Positions 13,707 to 15,762 of a DNA stretch of 15,762 nucleotides are shown here, piece by piece (position 1 is the first letter of the stretch; the number at the start of each line of letters is the position of its first letter). The position numbers and the translations under genes were made by a program. The stretch covers positions 1 to 15,762 of the forward strand of contig CAWVWF010000070.1 in the NCBI GenBank assembly GCA_963933885.1. Reading direction: 5' to 3'. This DNA is from CAWVWF01 sp963933885. GTDB lineage: Bacteria > Bacteroidota > Bacteroidia > Flavobacteriales_C > GCA-002722245. The notes under the pieces were generated by a model, which searched no databases, was not told where the DNA came from, and worked only from the letters and a program-made list of their open reading frames with translations.

Positions 13707-13765
13707 CCGATTGAAAATCGGATCTTTTACCTTTTAGATTACGCTTCGCTAAATCAAAAAGTACG
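13707..13765. repeat. Family A right end of the RAYT element
   Basis: CCGATTGAAAATCGG at 13707-13721, then a hairpin (13731-13761, stem CTTTT/AAAAG) and GTACG at 13761-13765. Confidence 0.85.
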
Positions 13766-13800
13766 GGTTAACAGTAAGGTGTTACGGATATGCAAGTATT

Positions 13801-13835
13801 ATAAAGCCTAACCGGAAACTCCAATTAGGCTTTAT
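13801..13835 (-). terminator. Intrinsic terminator of the TonB-dependent receptor gene
   Basis: A perfect 11-bp inverted repeat, ATAAAGCCTAA (13801-13811) and TTAGGCTTTAT (13825-13835), begins 5 bp beyond the receptor stop codon on the - strand. The T-rich arm is followed by an AT-rich stretch without a long T-run. Confidence 0.65.
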
Positions 13836-13839
13836 CTTA

Positions 13840-15762
13840 TTAAATCAAATATTTAATTCCAAAATATAATTTTGTACCAAATACTGGAGCCCAAATTAAT
13901 GAAGCATCAAAACCGGGTGAGAAAGGGGAATCGCTATTAATTATAGGAGACTCTTGTTGGTAATTAAACAAGTTTTCTCCTCCAATATAGTAATCCCAAG
14001 TTTTATTAGGTTTAAATCTAATTTGAGCATTTAATGTGCTAAATGGTTCTGAATTATCAGAGGCTGACAACTGACTCGCTGGGATTCTACTTTTACCGTT
14101 CCAGTTTAAAGTTGCATCGAGAAACCACTTGTCTTTAATTTGGTATTCTCCATTCACAAAAGCTCGATGATTTGGCAACAGTTGATTTGAGATATAACCT
14201 GTCGTTTCCTGTTTTGTTTTTACATCATAAAATCTATAGGCAAAGTTTAAATGGAGTTTTTTAATAGGTTCAAGTTTAAGTTGAGCCATAAAACTGTTTG
14301 CATACGATGCATTTTTAACGAAGTAATAATTCACTTCATTAACACTTTTGTCTAAATCAGTTACAAGTTTATTATCAAAATCAGTTCTATAAAGATCAAA
14401 ACTTAAGGTGCTCGGTCGACTAAGGATTTTAAACTTTTTGGTGAAATTCACTCCATAATTCCATCCGGATTCTTGTTCTAATTTATTTGGAAGAATGATA
14501 TTTCTAGAAGAAACAAAAGTTCCAATATTCTCTAAAAAAGGATTTGGATTTTTAGTGCCACGTCCTCCTGAAAATCTAAAAACATTATTTTCTAAAACTT
14601 CCCATCTACCATGAATTCTCGGAGTAAATATCGTTCCCCATTCAGAACTTTGATCAAGACGTATTCCTGAAACTAAAGAAAAAGTTTCGGAAGGCTTAAA
14701 AGTGTATTCCAAAAAGGATCCTATTACGTTTTCGTTCCATCCATATGATAAAGTATTGAAAGAATTTTCAATAGTATTATATGTATATGTTAAACCAGTT
14801 TTAAGTGAATGATCTGTAGTGTTGATAATATCAGCATAAATCCAATTGGCATACAACTTCGTTTCCTTAGCTGATAAAGTATTGTTCCCAAAATCAAAGT
14901 CTTTTTCATCTATGAAAAAATGAGTTTGAAGACCAGTACTTCTTCCTGGTTTATCTTTAAAGATATATCCGTTTTTTGACCATGCTTCAAATTTATTCTG
15001 TTGATTTCTAACTTCGTATTTTGGAGAAGAGCGTGAGGTTTGACCACTTGTTTTATCGGTGTAATCAAATTTTACTCCTGATTTAGATTCCCAATTTGAA
15101 CTGTCATTATGATAGGACCAAGTATTCATCACAACTACTTTTGGGCCTAATTGATTGTCCATAAATCCATCCTTGTTATTGTCTATCTCCTCAAATCCAT
15201 TGTCTGCTTGAATAAAAAGTCTACTAAAAACATTCTTGTTGACTTTTATTCTAGAAATGGCATTGAGTTCTAAACGAGAACCAGAGTTTCCATATAAATT
15301 AAGGAACAGCTTTTCTTCAGACTCAGGAGCTATATACTCTGTGTTAATTTGTCCTGCGATTGAGCTATAACCATTAACAACAGATCCAGTCCCTTTAATG
15401 AGTTGAATACTATTTAACCATTGACCAGGTATAAATTCCATCCCCAAAACAGATGAATTACCAGTTACTGTTGGAATGTTTCCAGTGGAAATTAAAGAAT
15501 AGGGTCCTGCTAAACCAAGTAATTGAATTTGTTTGGTTCCAGTAACGGCATCCGTAAATGAAACATCAACTGTTGGGTTTGTTTCAAAGCTTTCAGATAA
15601 ATTACAACAAGCTGCTTTAGCAAGTTCTTTTTTACCGAGTGTTTCTATTTTCATCTCATTGTACATACTTATAGAAGATGCAGGCTTTTCAATAACAATA
15701 TCAACTGAACTAATTTCATTTATTTGAGACAAGGATATCACCATTTCATGTTGGTGATCTAT
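13840..15762 (-). CDS. TonB-dependent outer-membrane receptor, N-terminally cut by window edge
   Basis: Outer-membrane beta-barrel that imports a ligand using TonB energy. About 640 residues are visible; the frame is open to base 15762 (upstream codons read IDHQHE), so the ATG at 15744 is not the start, and the signal peptide and most of the N-terminal carboxypeptidase-regulatory-like domain are outside the window. Numbering from that ATG, residues about 30-145 are the plug, with KIETLGKKELAKAACCNLSE (C46, C47), TDAVTGTKQIQLLGLAG and YSSIAGQINTEY. The rest is barrel strands, ending GTKLYFGIKYLI. The CCNLSESFETNP plug belongs to a receptor group that, from memory, often accompanies heavy-metal or copper genes; metal uptake is only a guess here. 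A terminator lies directly downstream. Confidence 0.88.
   Translation of the reverse strand: MDHQHEMVISLSQINEISSVDIVIEKPASSISMYNEMKIETLGKKELAKAACCNLSESFETNPTVDVSFTDAVTGTKQIQLLGLAGPYSLISTGNIPTVTGNSSVLGMEFIPGQWLNSIQLIKGTGSVVNGYSSIAGQINTEYIAPESEEKLFLNLYGNSGSRLELNAISRIKVNKNVFSRLFIQADNGFEEIDNNKDGFMDNQLGPKVVVMNTWSYHNDSSNWESKSGVKFDYTDKTSGQTSRSSPKYEVRNQQNKFEAWSKNGYIFKDKPGRSTGLQTHFFIDEKDFDFGNNTLSAKETKLYANWIYADIINTTDHSLKTGLTYTYNTIENSFNTLSYGWNENVIGSFLEYTFKPSETFSLVSGIRLDQSSEWGTIFTPRIHGRWEVLENNVFRFSGGRGTKNPNPFLENIGTFVSSRNIILPNKLEQESGWNYGVNFTKKFKILSRPSTLSFDLYRTDFDNKLVTDLDKSVNEVNYYFVKNASYANSFMAQLKLEPIKKLHLNFAYRFYDVKTKQETTGYISNQLLPNHRAFVNGEYQIKDKWFLDATLNWNGKSRIPASQLSASDNSEPFSTLNAQIRFKPNKTWDYYIGGENLFNYQQESPIINSDSPFSPGFDASLIWAPVFGTKLYFGIKYLI

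Larger units (their letters stand above)
12989..13765 (-). mobile_element. Complete RAYT/REP element (777 bp): REP-associated transposase gene between inverted family A ends
   Basis: A transposase gene (13051-13605, - strand) is bounded by two inverted repeats of about 60 bp (12989-13047 and 13707-13765). Read from each outer edge they are identical over bases 2-41 and differ at about five of the first 60 positions. Each end has the GTAC foot, a hairpin with stem CTTTT·GATT / AATC·AAAAG and a T·T mismatch, then a CCGATT-NNN-AATCGG palindrome. The gene's stop codon begins 3 bp after the inner palindrome at one end; about 100 bp of leader lies at the other. No target duplication is seen, consistent with Y1 HUH chemistry. 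The other family A repeats in the window are its probable non-autonomous relatives. Confidence 0.8.

Noticed and set aside
1..15762. tRNA, rRNA, prophage, toxin-antitoxin and defence-system genes
   Set aside because: Looked for by eye on both strands; no cloverleaf-like sequence, integrase, phage gene or recognisable defence gene was found.

Overview
The window looks like chromosomal DNA of a Bacteroidota bacterium, most likely in the order Flavobacteriales. The support is its low G+C content, a two-subunit KorAB 2-oxoacid:ferredoxin oxidoreductase, an Mrp ATPase of the type lacking a CxxC motif next to a NifU-like protein, a LytS/LytTR pair, a GldN-like secreted protein, a TonB-dependent receptor, and Bacteroidota-type TAnnTTTG promoter motifs. 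The species cannot be named from this sequence alone.

Layout. Positions 2-6008 are housekeeping genes on the + strand: the 3' part of an SLC13-type transporter with RCK_C domains, an mrp-nifU iron-sulfur pair, and korA-korB. A compact structured leader (promoter motif, 29-codon ORF, hairpin, intrinsic terminator) lies between nifU and korA, and its terminator ends 9 nt before the korA start codon. Positions 6009-8759 are an accessory block full of palindromic repeats around two poorly known genes: a GldN-like protein with two internal units, and a short unknown gene that may be frameshifted. Positions 8760-12737 are ordinary genes again: a LytTR response regulator and LytS-type kinase on the - strand, then rpiB and a secreted M28 peptidase on the + strand. 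Positions 12738-13765 hold a decayed gene fragment and a complete REP-associated tyrosine transposase (RAYT) element. Positions 13840-15762 are the C-terminal part of a TonB-dependent receptor on the - strand.

The main find is one repeat family spread over 7.5 kb with its probable mobilising enzyme. Nine half-units share a CGTAC foot, a hairpin with a conserved central T·T mismatch, and usually a second hairpin, CCGATT-NNN-AATCGG. Two of them form the inverted ends of the RAYT element. Four form two 161-bp non-autonomous copies that differ at only four positions. Two face each other in a reversed arrangement, and one stands alone. Three stem versions (CTTCT/AGAAG, CTTTC/GAAAG, CTTTT/AAAAG) keep pairing through compensatory changes, so the folded single strand is what has been conserved. 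The RAYT start codon lies inside a perfect 10-bp inverted repeat, which suggests translational self-limitation. The second find is the attenuator-like leader in front of korAB.
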